A stretch of 64,000 nucleotides of DNA from Bowmanella pacifica. Its GTDB lineage: Bacteria > Pseudomonadota > Gammaproteobacteria > Enterobacterales > Alteromonadaceae. Shown one piece after another: positions 44,815-54,376 of the stretch; positions within the stretch are counted from its first letter, which is position 1, and each line of letters starts with the position of its first letter. The stretch is from positions 62,001-126,000 of the forward strand of contig NZ_BMLS01000004.1 in assembly GCF_014645355.1 (NCBI RefSeq), in the 5' to 3' direction. A model generated the notes under the pieces. It worked only from the letters and a program-made list of their open reading frames with translations, had not been told where the DNA came from and ran no database searches. Position numbers and translations under genes: made by a program.

Positions 44815-46041
44815 ATGGCACGAACCCTCGCAATGATCCTCGCTGGCGGCGCCGGCACGCGTTTATTCCCCTTAACCCAGAGCCGGACTAAACCCGCGGT
44901 GCCTTTTGCAGGAGGCCTGAGGTTGGTAGATCTGGTTTTAAACAACTTTGTTAATTCTGATCTGCTGAAGATTTATCTGCTCACCCAGTTCAAATCCCAA
45001 TCACTGAACATTCACTTGCGCCAGGCCTGGTATTTATCAGGCTTGACCGGCAACTTTATTGACGCCATACCGGCACAAATGCGCATGGGAAAACGCTGGT
45101 ATGAGGGTACCGCTGATGCCATTTATCAGAATATTCGTCTGATTGAACAGCACGACCCGGACAATGTATGTATCTTCGGCAGTGATCACATTTACAAAAT
45201 GAATGTGCGGCAGATGGTGCGCTATCACGAAAAAAGCGGCGCGGCGCTGACGGTATGCGCCACTCGCGTACCTATTAGTGAAGCGCATAGGTTCGGGGTC
45301 ATAGAAGTGGATGAGAACTTCCGCATGACAGGTTTTGAGGAGAAACCCGCCACCCCCAAGCCCTTACCCGACAATCCCAATATGGCCCTGGTTTCAATGG
45401 GCAACTACGTGTTTGACGCCCAGGTGCTCTACAAAAGCCTGTATGCGGACGCCGAGGACAAGCTCTCCAGCCATGATTTTGGTCACGACATTATTCCTAA
45501 GCTTTACAAGGACAAGCAGGTTCAGGTCTATGACTTCACTCAAAATACTATACCCGGCGAAATCCATAGTCATTATTGGCGGGATGTCGGCACCCTGTAT
45601 TCATTCTGGGAAGCGCATATGGACTTACTGGCCTGCGAGCCCCAATTTGAGCTGAATAACGAAAAGTGGCCGCTGCGCAGCTTCCACCCACCTGTGCCCT
45701 CGGCGCGAATATTTGCCGATGAAGGTGGACATCACGCCAGCATCCTTAACTCTATTGTCTCTTCCGGCTGTAAAATCGTCGGCGCAAGAGTTGAACGTTC
45801 GGTACTGGGTTTTAATGTGCATCTGGGGGCTGGTTCAAGACTGCATGAATGCGTTATCCTCGGCAAAGCGCATATTGGCGCCGGCAGCTACCTGAATCGC
45901 GTTATTGCCGACAAAGGAGTGAGTATTGCGCCCGGCACCGAAATTGGCGTCAATCCCCAGCAGGATAAGGCTCGAGGCCTGACCATTACCGACGAGGGAT
46001 TGACCGTCATAGCCAAAGGCATGAAGGTTGGATTTGAATGA
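44815..46041 (+). CDS. glgC: Glucose-1-phosphate adenylyltransferase
   Basis: Makes ADP-glucose from glucose-1-phosphate and ATP, the committed step of glycogen synthesis. The 408-residue protein has LAGGAGTRLFPLTQSRTKPAVPF (about residues 9-31), GTADAIYQN, FGSDHIYKM, and a C-terminal left-handed beta-helix region (VHLGAGSRLHECVILGKAHIGAGSYL). It overlaps glgA by 4 nt. No glgB, glgX or glgP is adjacent. A TATACT -10-like element lies about 120 bp upstream. Confidence 0.96.
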   Translation: MARTLAMILAGGAGTRLFPLTQSRTKPAVPFAGGLRLVDLVLNNFVNSDLLKIYLLTQFKSQSLNIHLRQAWYLSGLTGNFIDAIPAQMRMGKRWYEGTADAIYQNIRLIEQHDPDNVCIFGSDHIYKMNVRQMVRYHEKSGAALTVCATRVPISEAHRFGVIEVDENFRMTGFEEKPATPKPLPDNPNMALVSMGNYVFDAQVLYKSLYADAEDKLSSHDFGHDIIPKLYKDKQVQVYDFTQNTIPGEIHSHYWRDVGTLYSFWEAHMDLLACEPQFELNNEKWPLRSFHPPVPSARIFADEGGHHASILNSIVSSGCKIVGARVERSVLGFNVHLGAGSRLHECVILGKAHIGAGSYLNRVIADKGVSIAPGTEIGVNPQQDKARGLTITDEGLTVIAKGMKVGFE

Positions 46042-47477
46042 AAATACTCTTTGTCGTCTCTGAAGTGGAAGATTTGGCGAAAACCGGCGGCTTGGCCGAT
46101 GTGGCAAAATCACTGCCTATTGCTTTGAAGGCCCTTGGCCATGATGTCCGGATAGTCAAACCTTACTACAAGCAATTAGCCGACAAATTCAAACTGCCCA
46201 ATCTCACCAATGAGCAACAACTGCAGGCCGGCGACAAAGACTATCGTTTTAATATCAAACGGCTGGAACTGGAAACCGTGCCGGTCTACTGTGTCGACTA
46301 CCCCGACTATTTCCATCGCGCCGGTCTTTACTCAGATGGCTATGAGGCCTTTGGCGACAATGCAGAACGCTTTGCATTTTTCTCCAAGGCGGCCTTGCAT
46401 ACCGCGCAAGCAGTGGACTTTCAGCCCGATGTAGTACACTGCAATGACTGGCACACAGCGCTTTGTCCCTATTTTATTAAGCGTGACCAAAGCGGCTTTT
46501 TTGCCCAAACCCGCACCTTACTGACCATTCACAATGGCGCCTATCAGGGCGTGCATCGCTTTGCGGATATCAGTTTTTTACGCCCTCACGGCGAGCTCGC
46601 GGCGCAAATTGACAGCCAGGGCAATCTGAACTTCCTCAAAACCGGGATTCAGTTTGCCGACAAGATTAATGCGGTAAGCCCTAACTACGCCAAAGAGCTG
46701 TTAACACCGCTCGGCTCCCACAGTCTCTACCATGAGTTTCAGCAGCGCGCCGAAGACGTCAGCGGCATACTCAATGGCTGCGATTACCAACAGTGGGATC
46801 CGGCCACCGACAAACACATTCCCGCCAACTACACCGGTGAGTCTCTGTCGGGGAAAGGCCTGTGCAAACAAGCATTACAAAAGGAAGTCGGCTTACCGGA
46901 CAAGCCCGGTGTTCCCCTTATCGGTATGCTGTGTCGGCTGACCGAACAAAAGGGGTTTGGCTATTTGCTGCCGGTGCTGAATCAGTTGTTACAACACAAT
47001 GTGCAAGTACTAGTAATAGGCACCGGCGACCCGGTTATCAGCGATGTGTTGCAGTTTAATGCGGCGCAATTCCCTGACAAACTGGTATTTCGCAATGACT
47101 TCAGCACTCGTATGGCCCACTTGCTGGAAGCCGGTAGTGACTTTTTCCTGATGCCGTCGTTATTTGAACCTTGCGGATTAAACCAGATGTACAGCCTGGC
47201 CTATGGCACTATTCCGATAGTCCGGGCCGTAGGTGGACTGCGCGATACAGTATTAGATCTACAAACCTTACCCGAGCAGGCGACAGGCTTTATATTTGAA
47301 GCCCCTGATAGTTCTGCCCTACTTAACTGTGTCAGGCGCGCCATGCTGTTTTATCATGAATATCCCGAGCACTTTATCCAGATGCAAAAGCGCGCGATGC
47401 GCCAGAAATTCACCTGGTATGACGCGGCCCTGAATTACCAGGCGCTGTATCAACATTGTCAGTCGTTGGGTAGGTAA
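46038..47477 (+). CDS. glgA: Glycogen synthase
   Basis: Transfers glucose from ADP-glucose to the non-reducing end of alpha-1,4-glucan. This 479-residue GT5 enzyme has the ADP-glucose loop KTGGLADV (about residues 15-22), VVHCNDWHTAL, TIHNGAYQG, and SLFEPCGLNQMYSLAYGTIPIV. E. coli GlgA is 477 residues. The ATGA overlap with glgC indicates coupled translation. Confidence 0.96.
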   Translation: MKILFVVSEVEDLAKTGGLADVAKSLPIALKALGHDVRIVKPYYKQLADKFKLPNLTNEQQLQAGDKDYRFNIKRLELETVPVYCVDYPDYFHRAGLYSDGYEAFGDNAERFAFFSKAALHTAQAVDFQPDVVHCNDWHTALCPYFIKRDQSGFFAQTRTLLTIHNGAYQGVHRFADISFLRPHGELAAQIDSQGNLNFLKTGIQFADKINAVSPNYAKELLTPLGSHSLYHEFQQRAEDVSGILNGCDYQQWDPATDKHIPANYTGESLSGKGLCKQALQKEVGLPDKPGVPLIGMLCRLTEQKGFGYLLPVLNQLLQHNVQVLVIGTGDPVISDVLQFNAAQFPDKLVFRNDFSTRMAHLLEAGSDFFLMPSLFEPCGLNQMYSLAYGTIPIVRAVGGLRDTVLDLQTLPEQATGFIFEAPDSSALLNCVRRAMLFYHEYPEHFIQMQKRAMRQKFTWYDAALNYQALYQHCQSLGR

Positions 47478-47481
47478 ACGG

Positions 47482-47796
47482 ATGTCTCAGGTGAAAAGCC
47501 TTCTTTTACTCAGCGTGCTGCTAAGTTCTGCCGTTCATGCCTTGCCCGAACAATGTTTACAGGACCCGGCACGCACCCAGCCTTGCCCCCACCTTATTTA
47601 CAAACAGGTTAGCCTTAGCGAGCCGCAGGGTAAAGCGGTCAAACAGCTGCTCTGCGTATGCTTAAGTGATTTTGCTGATTTGCAAACACCGGCCACCACG
47701 GATGCCCAGCGCATCCACCAGAAAATGCGTTTAAAAAGTCTCTCGGCACAGTTGAATATGAGTGAGCAGGATCTGCTGGAAGCGATTCGCTACTAA
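47482..47796 (+). CDS. Small exported Cys-containing protein, unrecognised
   Basis: This 104-residue protein has a signal peptide (about 1-20, SSAVHA). The mature part has four cysteines (Cys 25, 35, 58, 60), enough for two disulfides, with the last pair in LLCVCLSD. The C-terminal half is helical. It starts 4 nt after the glgA stop, so it probably rides on the glg transcript, though no link to glycogen is evident. I do not recognise the family. Confidence 0.65.
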   Translation: MSQVKSLLLLSVLLSSAVHALPEQCLQDPARTQPCPHLIYKQVSLSEPQGKAVKQLLCVCLSDFADLQTPATTDAQRIHQKMRLKSLSAQLNMSEQDLLEAIRY

Positions 47797-47889
47797 GTAA
47801 ATATTTTCATTTTTCAAAAGATTGTATCAATATGGTGATAAGCTTGATCGAGTAACAACAACTACAAGTCAGAACTGAATCACAAGCGC

Positions 47890-49533
47890 ATGGCTGAACA
47901 AAAACGGGTTCTATCCATAAAAAGTCTGTTCATCTGGGTAGTGATGTCAATCACTACGGCAGCATTGCTCCTGGCTTCAAGTATTTCCTTGTACGTTCAA
48001 ATCAGTAACTACAAGGAAGAGATGATCAATGAAGTGGAAACCTTCGCAGAACTGATCAGCACCAACGCCGCCAGCGGCATCGTTTTTAACGACAACGTTA
48101 CCGAAGAGCAAAACTTACAGGCGTTATCTGCCGCAGCCTTTATCAATAACGTACATATCTACAAGCTCAACCCGGCCAATGAACTGGAGTTTTTCGCCAG
48201 TTATAACAAAACGGGACAGGCCCCGGTGCGGGCCATGTTCGGGCAGACTGAAAAGCTGGCTACGCCGACTTTTGGTGCCGATGCTCTTGAATATATGATG
48301 CCGGTTACCCTGGAAGGCGACAGAGTCGGTTATACCTATATCCGCGCCTCTATTGACGCCCTTAACAAGCTGACGTTAAACACCATACTCATCACCTGCT
48401 CGGTATTATTACTGGCACTTATGCTCAGTTTTTTGCTGACCCTGCGTTTGCAGCGCTCAGTGACCCACCCCATCGAAGAGCTGGTCTATCTGGTCCAGCA
48501 AATTTCTCATCAGAAGGAATATTCCAGTCGTGCAAAAGCCTCCAGCCTCAAAGAGCTGGATATTTTAGGCAGCGCATTCAACGACATGCTGGCAACTATT
48601 CAACAGCATATAGAACGACAGGAGCTGGCTGAGGAGGAATATCGGCGGCTTAACCTAAGTCTGGAAGAGAAAGTCGGCCAGCGCACCACAGCGTTAAAAG
48701 AGGCCAATAAAGAGCTGATCCAAACCCTAGAGAAATTGCACCAGTTTCAGCGTCAGATTGTACAAAACGAAAAAATGGCGTCCCTGGGTGACATGGTTGC
48801 CGGTGTCGCCCACGAGGTGAATACCCCTATAGGTTTAGGAGTAACAGCCTCAACCATGATGCTGGACAGATTAACTCAACTGCAGAAAGACTTTGAGAAC
48901 AAGAACCTGAAAGCCAGTGCCTTGGCCAAATTCCTCAAGGAAGGGGAAGAGAACCTGAATATTATCTACCGCAATCTGAACCGAGCGGCCGAGTTGATTT
49001 CCAGCTTTAAGCAGGTGGCCGTGGATCAAACCAGCGAGAATGCCAGGGCCTTCGCATTTAAGCAGTTGATGGACGAAATTTTGCTTTCCATGCGGCCTAA
49101 GCTGAAAAAGCTTCCTCACGATATTCAGTTGCACTGCGATCCCAATCTAACCATAGAAAGTAAAGCCGGCCCCATTAACCAGATCATGATTAACCTGATT
49201 ATGAACTCGGTGATCCACGGCTTTGAATTTATGGAGAAAGGTCAAATCGACATTTGGGTCGAGATGCAAGGCAATAACAAGCTCTCCATTAGGTATGTAG
49301 ATAACGGTAAAGGTATACCTGAACATCTGTGTAAACGCATTTTTGACCCCTTTGTCACCACGAAAAGGGGGCAAGGAGGTAGCGGATTAGGTATGCACTT
49401 AGTGTACAACCTGGTGACTCAGGCGCTAAATGGCTCTATCACTGTAACCAGTGAAGAAGGCCATGGCGTAGAGTTTCAGATTCTGTTTCCAGTCAGGATG
49501 CTGGAACACTCAGATATTGCTAAAAGTTCATGA
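47890..49533 (+). CDS. Sensor histidine kinase with CHASE8-like sensor
   Basis: A 547-residue membrane kinase: helix 1 (about 13-35), a periplasmic region (about 40-160) with the VETFAELISTNAASGIVFND and SFYASYN-like pattern of CHASE8 domains, helix 2 (about 162-185), HAMP, coiled coil, HisKA with VAHEVNTPIG (His 308), and an ATPase domain with DNGKGIPEH and GGSGLGMHLVYNLV. CHASE8 is best known from the diguanylate cyclase YfiN. The next gene encodes a YfiR-like protein and overlaps by 4 nt. Confidence 0.88.
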   Translation: MAEQKRVLSIKSLFIWVVMSITTAALLLASSISLYVQISNYKEEMINEVETFAELISTNAASGIVFNDNVTEEQNLQALSAAAFINNVHIYKLNPANELEFFASYNKTGQAPVRAMFGQTEKLATPTFGADALEYMMPVTLEGDRVGYTYIRASIDALNKLTLNTILITCSVLLLALMLSFLLTLRLQRSVTHPIEELVYLVQQISHQKEYSSRAKASSLKELDILGSAFNDMLATIQQHIERQELAEEEYRRLNLSLEEKVGQRTTALKEANKELIQTLEKLHQFQRQIVQNEKMASLGDMVAGVAHEVNTPIGLGVTASTMMLDRLTQLQKDFENKNLKASALAKFLKEGEENLNIIYRNLNRAAELISSFKQVAVDQTSENARAFAFKQLMDEILLSMRPKLKKLPHDIQLHCDPNLTIESKAGPINQIMINLIMNSVIHGFEFMEKGQIDIWVEMQGNNKLSIRYVDNGKGIPEHLCKRIFDPFVTTKRGQGGSGLGMHLVYNLVTQALNGSITVTSEEGHGVEFQILFPVRMLEHSDIAKSS

Positions 49534-50069
49534 TACGAAAGGGATTGCAGCGCATCTTCACTATCTGTCTGGTAGCCTCGCTCTTCGTGGCAAGCCAGGG
49601 CTGGCCGCAGGGTTTTAGCTCAGAGCAGTTACGCGCGCCCTTTTTACTCCATATTGCCAACTTCACCCAGTTCACCGATGAGAGCAGTCAGCAACAGGTA
49701 AACTTTTGTTTTCTAGAAGGAAGTGGCTACGCTCATGCTAACGTATTTAAAAGCTCACCCGACCAACAGGTGAAACAAAGATCCATTAAACTTATTGAAT
49801 TGCAGGACGCAGAACAGATTAGCCAGCAGCGCTGCCAAATCTTGTTTGTCAGCCAGGCGCAAGAAAGCGAAAAGCTGTTTTCCTTGCTGGCTGAGCTTAA
49901 CCGCCATACCGTCTCTATCGGAGAGTCACTGAACTTCATCCGTAACGGCGGCATGATGGCGATTGTACCGTTGCAGTCCAAGATGAAAATATTCTTCAAC
50001 CAAGAGGTTTATCAGCAAACTGACCTGAAATTCAGCTCTGCTTTGCTTAAACGGGTGAACTTCCGGTGA
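49530..50069 (+). CDS. YfiR-like periplasmic protein
   Basis: This 179-residue protein has a signal peptide (about 1-22). The YfiR/DUF4154 pattern is visible: LRAPFLLHIANFTQF, a Cys pair (FCFLEG and QRCQILFVSQ), the HTVSIGESLNFIRNGGMMAIV segment, and LKFSSALLKRV at the end. YfiR binds the periplasmic sensor of YfiN and represses it. Here the overlapping upstream gene is a histidine kinase with a CHASE8-like sensor, so YfiR may instead control this kinase (inference). Confidence 0.85.
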   Translation: MIRKGLQRIFTICLVASLFVASQGWPQGFSSEQLRAPFLLHIANFTQFTDESSQQQVNFCFLEGSGYAHANVFKSSPDQQVKQRSIKLIELQDAEQISQQRCQILFVSQAQESEKLFSLLAELNRHTVSIGESLNFIRNGGMMAIVPLQSKMKIFFNQEVYQQTDLKFSSALLKRVNFR

Positions 50070-50202
50070 ACAATTTGGTCGGATGGGCTAAATGGCTGAC
50101 AGAATCAGCCAAGCGCGCGATCCTATTGGCTCAGACCACTTATGAGAATGGCCATTATCTGGTAAACTTACAAAAATCTAACAAAGCGTGGAACTTTAAA
50201 AG

Positions 50203-50910
50203 ATGCAAACCCCAAATATTCTCATTGTCGAAGATGAGGTTGTTACCAGAACAACTCTGAAAAGCCTGTTTGAAGCAGAAGGCTATCAGGTATACGAAGC
50301 CGAAAATGGTGAAGAGATGCACAACATCTTTGCCGAGCACACCATCAATTTGGTGATCATGGATATTAACCTGCCAGGTAAAAATGGTCTGATTTTGGCG
50401 CGCGAAGTGCGTGACCGCAAAAACGTTGGATTGATTTTCCTGACAGGTCGCGACAATGATGTTGACCGCATTCTTGGCTTGGAAATTGGTGCAGACGACT
50501 ATCTAACGAAGCCGTTTAACCCTCGTGAGCTAACCATTCGTGCCCGCAACTTGCTGGCCAGAACCCTGAACAGCAACGAAGACGATGATTTGCCAAGCAA
50601 AGTGTCGTTCAACGGCTGGACACTGGATGGCGACAGCCGCAGCCTGATTTCACCCAGCAGCCAGGAATTCCGTCTGCCGCGCAGTGAATTCCGTGCCTTG
50701 CACCTGTTCCTGCGTCACCCAGGCAAGATCCTGACCCGTGAGCAGCTGATTATGGAAATGACCGGTCGCGAACTGCGCCCCAACGACAGAACGGTAGACG
50801 TTACCATTCGCCGTATCCGTAAACACTTTGAGTCTGAGCCCAGTGCAGAAGAGTTGATTGTGACAGTACACGGTGAAGGCTACCGTTTCTGCGGTACGGT
50901 TGACGCCTAA
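50203..50910 (+). CDS. arcA: Aerobic respiration control response regulator ArcA
   Basis: A 235-residue OmpR-type regulator that matches E. coli ArcA over its full length: [12 protein letters not shown], phosphoacceptor Asp 54 ([13 protein letters not shown]), [31 protein letters not shown], and [17 protein letters not shown]. It represses respiratory genes when its partner kinase signals low oxygen. No arcB is adjacent; the partner could be elsewhere. It starts 133 bp after the YfiR-like gene and probably has its own promoter. Confidence 0.97.
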   Translation: MQTPNILIVEDEVVTRTTLKSLFEAEGYQVYEAENGEEMHNIFAEHTINLVIMDINLPGKNGLILAREVRDRKNVGLIFLTGRDNDVDRILGLEIGADDYLTKPFNPRELTIRARNLLARTLNSNEDDDLPSKVSFNGWTLDGDSRSLISPSSQEFRLPRSEFRALHLFLRHPGKILTREQLIMEMTGRELRPNDRTVDVTIRRIRKHFESEPSAEELIVTVHGEGYRFCGTVDA

Positions 50911-50922
50911 ATAGCGGGTAAT

Positions 50923-50953
50923 GCGAGGAGATGCCCCTTGGGTACCTCCTCGC
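50923..50953 (+). terminator. Possible terminator of arcA
   Basis: An 8-bp stem (50923-50930 with 50946-50953) with a 15-nt loop is followed by a pyrimidine-rich, T-containing stretch, 12 nt after the stop. Confidence 0.5.
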
Positions 50954-50968
50954 CATTCTCATTCTTTC

Positions 50969-52300
50969 TTAATCGCCAGCAACCTGCATAGGGTTTAACA
51001 ACACTGAGCCGGTTTGTACCGCACCGCGTGTCTCGGTATCCGTACCAATAGCCTGAATCCCCATCAGCATCTCTTTCAGATTACCGGCAATAGTGACTTC
51101 ATGTACCGGATATTGGATTTGCCCGTTTTCAACCCAGAAGCCCGCTGCACCCCGTGAATAATCGCCGTTAACAATATTCACCCCTTGCCCCATTAATTCG
51201 GTCACCAGCAGCCCTGTTCCCATCTGTGCAAGTAACTGGTCAAAATCCTGTCCCGAAGACTTCACCAACCAGTTATGTATCCCACCAGCGTGGCCATTTG
51301 ACGGCATACCCAGTTTGCGGCCCGAGTAGCTGGTTAGCAGGTAGTGCTGCAATATCCCATCGGCCACAATATCCATATCAGCAGTGCGCACCCCTTCATG
51401 ATCAAAGCTTGAACTAGCCAGTCCCTTAAGGATATGCGGGCGTTCTTCGATACGCACCCAGTCCGGCATAACCTGCTTACCTAAATGATCGAGCAGGAAG
51501 GAAGAGTTACGATACAAACTGCCACCACTGATGGCAGAGACCAAATGGCCAAACAAGCTGGAGGCAATTTCACGATGAAAAAGCACCGGCACCTTAGCCG
51601 TCTTAAGCTTATGAGCACCCAAACGGGCAACAGTGGCTTGAGCGGCTTCAATCCCTATTTGCTCAGGGGTATGCAGTTGTCCCGCTTCGCGATTCACGCT
51701 GTAGGCGTAGTCTCGCTGCATATCGCCATCCTTTTCCGCAATCACCACACAGCTCAGACTGTAACGACTGCTTGGATAACCAGCATTAATACCATGGGTA
51801 TTGCCGTAGACTTTCACCCCCATATTGGCGTTGTAGGAGGCACCATCAGAATTTTTGATCCGCGGATCATGAGCAAAGGCCGCTTCTTCGGCCCTTATGG
51901 CCATCGCAATACCGGCCTCGGCATCCAGCTCAATGGGGTGAAACAGATCTAAATCAGGAAACTCGGTGGCAATAAGCTCAGCGTCGGCCAACCCGGCACA
52001 AGGATCCTCGCTGGTGTAGCGAGCAATCTCGATGGCTTTTTCTACCGTCAGCTTTAACGCTGCCGGGCTCAGGTCCGCAGTAGAAGCGCTGCCTTTACGC
52101 TGTCCCACGTAAACGCTAATGCCCAGTCCACCGTCATTTGTGAACTCCAGGGTTTCGACTTGCTGCATACGTGAAGAGACGGCAATGCCCTGAACTTTAC
52201 TCATACTGGCTTCAGCCTGACTGGCGCCAAGTTTTTTAGCCAGGGTCAGGACTTCATCAACAACGGTCTGAATTTCAGCAAGGCTTTGTTGTGCATTCAT
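50969..52300 (-). CDS. pmbA: Metalloprotease PmbA/TldE
   Basis: Partner subunit of TldD in the heterodimer that matures modified peptides and degrades unfolded substrates. The 443-residue protein has the PmbA features VLTLAKKLGASQAEASMS, NDGGLGISVYVGQRKGS, and ENGQIQYPVHEVTIAGNLKEML at the end. Like other PmbA proteins it lacks the HEXXXH zinc site, which is supplied by TldD. It is divergent from yjgA, as in E. coli. Confidence 0.95.
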   Translation of the reverse strand: MNAQQSLAEIQTVVDEVLTLAKKLGASQAEASMSKVQGIAVSSRMQQVETLEFTNDGGLGISVYVGQRKGSASTADLSPAALKLTVEKAIEIARYTSEDPCAGLADAELIATEFPDLDLFHPIELDAEAGIAMAIRAEEAAFAHDPRIKNSDGASYNANMGVKVYGNTHGINAGYPSSRYSLSCVVIAEKDGDMQRDYAYSVNREAGQLHTPEQIGIEAAQATVARLGAHKLKTAKVPVLFHREIASSLFGHLVSAISGGSLYRNSSFLLDHLGKQVMPDWVRIEERPHILKGLASSSFDHEGVRTADMDIVADGILQHYLLTSYSGRKLGMPSNGHAGGIHNWLVKSSGQDFDQLLAQMGTGLLVTELMGQGVNIVNGDYSRGAAGFWVENGQIQYPVHEVTIAGNLKEMLMGIQAIGTDTETRGAVQTGSVLLNPMQVAGD

Positions 52301-52368
52301 GGGAATTAGGTTTTCCAGCGGGCAAAAGGTTACAATTGGATAGCTAGTTTATCACTAAAGACATCAAG

Positions 52369-52875
52369 ATGACCGAATACGACGATCAGGAATTTGAAGG
52401 TAAAAGCAAAACTCAGCTTAAAAACGAGATGCAGGACCTGCAACAACTGGGTTTAAAGCTGGTTGGCCTAGGCCCGGCAGCCTTGGCAAAGATCCCACTG
52501 GATGGCGAGCTGAGCGATGCAATCAATCTGGCTAAACGCATCGACAGGAAGAAAGAAGGCTATCGCCGCCAGTTGCAGTTTATCGGCAAATTAATGCGTA
52601 CCCGGGATGTTGAGCCTATTCAACAAGCCCTTGATTTGCTGGAAAACAAACACCAACAAGCCACAGCACAATTTCATAAATTAGAAAGGCTACGCGACGA
52701 TATAGTCGAACAAGGTGACAGCGCCATCAACCAGGCCATCGAACTATACCCGGATCTGGAAAGGCAAAAGCTGCGTCAACTCAGTCGCCAGGCCCAAAAG
52801 GAAGCACAGCAAAATAAGCCGCCTAAATCCTCCCGAGAGATATTTCAGTATTTACGCCAGATATCTGAGCAGTAA
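52369..52875 (+). CDS. yjgA: Ribosome-associated protein YjgA/DarP
   Basis: This 168-residue protein starts with a charged tail and shows the YjgA pattern: SKTQLKNEMQDLQQLGLKLVGL, EGYRRQLQFIGKLMR, and a final REIFQYLRQISEQ. In E. coli it associates with the 50S precursor and helps late ribosome assembly. It is divergent from pmbA with a 68-bp gap, the usual gammaproteobacterial arrangement. Confidence 0.93.
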   Translation: MTEYDDQEFEGKSKTQLKNEMQDLQQLGLKLVGLGPAALAKIPLDGELSDAINLAKRIDRKKEGYRRQLQFIGKLMRTRDVEPIQQALDLLENKHQQATAQFHKLERLRDDIVEQGDSAINQAIELYPDLERQKLRQLSRQAQKEAQQNKPPKSSREIFQYLRQISEQ

Positions 52876-52905
52876 TACAGCTTTGGCGTTTAAATGCCAG
52901 ACAGT

Positions 52906-52928
52906 AAAAAGGCGGCTAATGCCGCCTT
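52906..52928. terminator. Terminator between yjgA and tldD
   Basis: An 8-bp perfect stem (52909-52916 with 52921-52928, loop of 4) sits between the convergent genes. The minus-strand T run is the stronger one, favouring termination of tldD. Confidence 0.85.
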
Positions 52929-52930
52929 CT

Positions 52931-54376
52931 TTATGCTGTACCGCCGACGGTAAGCTCATCCACTTTTAAGGTAGGCTGGCCCACACCAACGGGCACGCTT
53001 TGCCCGTCTTTGCCACATACGCCAACGCCCGAATCCAGGCTCATATCATTACCTATCATCGACACTTTCTGCATTACCTGCGGTCCATTACCAATCAAAG
53101 TGGCGCCCTTCACCGGAGCAGTGATTTTGCCATTCTCAATCAGGTAAGCTTCAGAGGTCGAGAAGACAAACTTACCTGAGGTGATATCCACCTGACCACC
53201 ACCAAAATTAGGCGCATAAATGCCTTTCTTAATAGTGCTGATAATTTCTTCCGGTTCGTAGTCACCGCCCAACATATAAGTGTTGGTCATTCTCGGCATC
53301 GGCAGATGAGCATAGGACTCACGGCGACCGTTACCGGTAACCGGTACCCCCATCAAACGGGCATTTTGTTTATCCTGCATATAGCCTTTGAGGATGCCGT
53401 CTTCAATTAACACATTGTACTGACTTGGGTTGCCTTCATCGTCGATGCTCAGCGAGCCACGGCGCTCGGCCATAGTCCCGTCGTCCACCACAGTAACGCC
53501 TTTGGCAGCTACCTGCTGGCCAATACGACCACTAAAAGTGGACGAGCCCTTACGATTAAAGTCTCCTTCCAGGCCATGACCTACGGCTTCATGCAACAGC
53601 ACCCCTGGCCAGCCACTGCCCAGCACTACGGGCATCAGACCAGCGGGAGCATCCACCGCCTGCATATTCACTCTGGCCATATGCAAAGCGTCATCAGCCA
53701 ATTGCTGGTAACGGGGAATCCCCTGCTCCAACTCTAAGAATCTGGCATAGGCATAACGCCCGCCCATCCCGGCACTACCCCGTTCACGACGGCCATTTTT
53801 CTCGATCAGAACCGAGCAATTCAGTCGCACCAAAGGACGAATATCTGTACTCAAAGTCCCATCGGTGGCAGCCACCAACACTTCTTCATATACACCACTG
53901 ATACTCACCACCACCTGGCTGATATCAGGCTCCTGCTGACGTACATAGCTATCCATACTTTTCAGCAGATTGATTTTGTCCTGATCGGACAGATCCAAAA
54001 TCGGATTACGCCCTTCATACAGGGCCTTTTGGGACTTAGCAGCCGAAAAGGCTTTGACCTGATGGTTACCGCCTTGACGGGTGATACTGCGCGCCGCCTG
54101 ACAAGCCTGATTCAAAGCCTGCCGGGAAATTTCGTCTGAATAGGCAAAGCCAGTTTTCTCGCCGCTAACCGCCCGTACCCCAACGCCACGCTCTATGTTG
54201 TAGCTGCCATCTTTAATAATGCCATCTTCCAACACCCAGCTCTCATGCTGGCTGGATTGAAAATACAAATCAGCAAAATCATTATCGTGCTGGTAAATCA
54301 GGCCCAGGGCCTCTTGCAGATCAGCTTGTGTCAGCTCTGATGCTGACAGCAGGTTCTGCTCAACTATTGAATTCAA
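52931..54376 (-). CDS. tldD: Metalloprotease TldD
   Basis: Catalytic partner of PmbA. The 481-residue protein has the same length as E. coli TldD. The zinc site [11 protein letters not shown] (HEXXXH) is present, along with [34 protein letters not shown], and [21 protein letters not shown]. Its start overlaps the end of the nitrilase-like gene by 17 nt, placing it last in the yhdP - nit - tldD operon. pmbA is 2 kb away across yjgA. Confidence 0.97.
   Translation of the reverse strand: MNSIVEQNLLSASELTQADLQEALGLIYQHDNDFADLYFQSSQHESWVLEDGIIKDGSYNIERGVGVRAVSGEKTGFAYSDEISRQALNQACQAARSITRQGGNHQVKAFSAAKSQKALYEGRNPILDLSDQDKINLLKSMDSYVRQQEPDISQVVVSISGVYEEVLVAATDGTLSTDIRPLVRLNCSVLIEKNGRRERGSAGMGGRYAYARFLELEQGIPRYQQLADDALHMARVNMQAVDAPAGLMPVVLGSGWPGVLLHEAVGHGLEGDFNRKGSSTFSGRIGQQVAAKGVTVVDDGTMAERRGSLSIDDEGNPSQYNVLIEDGILKGYMQDKQNARLMGVPVTGNGRRESYAHLPMPRMTNTYMLGGDYEPEEIISTIKKGIYAPNFGGGQVDITSGKFVFSTSEAYLIENGKITAPVKGATLIGNGPQVMQKVSMIGNDMSLDSGVGVCGKDGQSVPVGVGQPTLKVDELTVGGTA

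Noticed and set aside
50066..50260. A 64-codon plus-strand frame overlapping the YfiR-like stop by 4 nt
   Set aside because: It runs into the arcA start in another frame and has no recognisable features; the gap is better read as the arcA promoter and leader.
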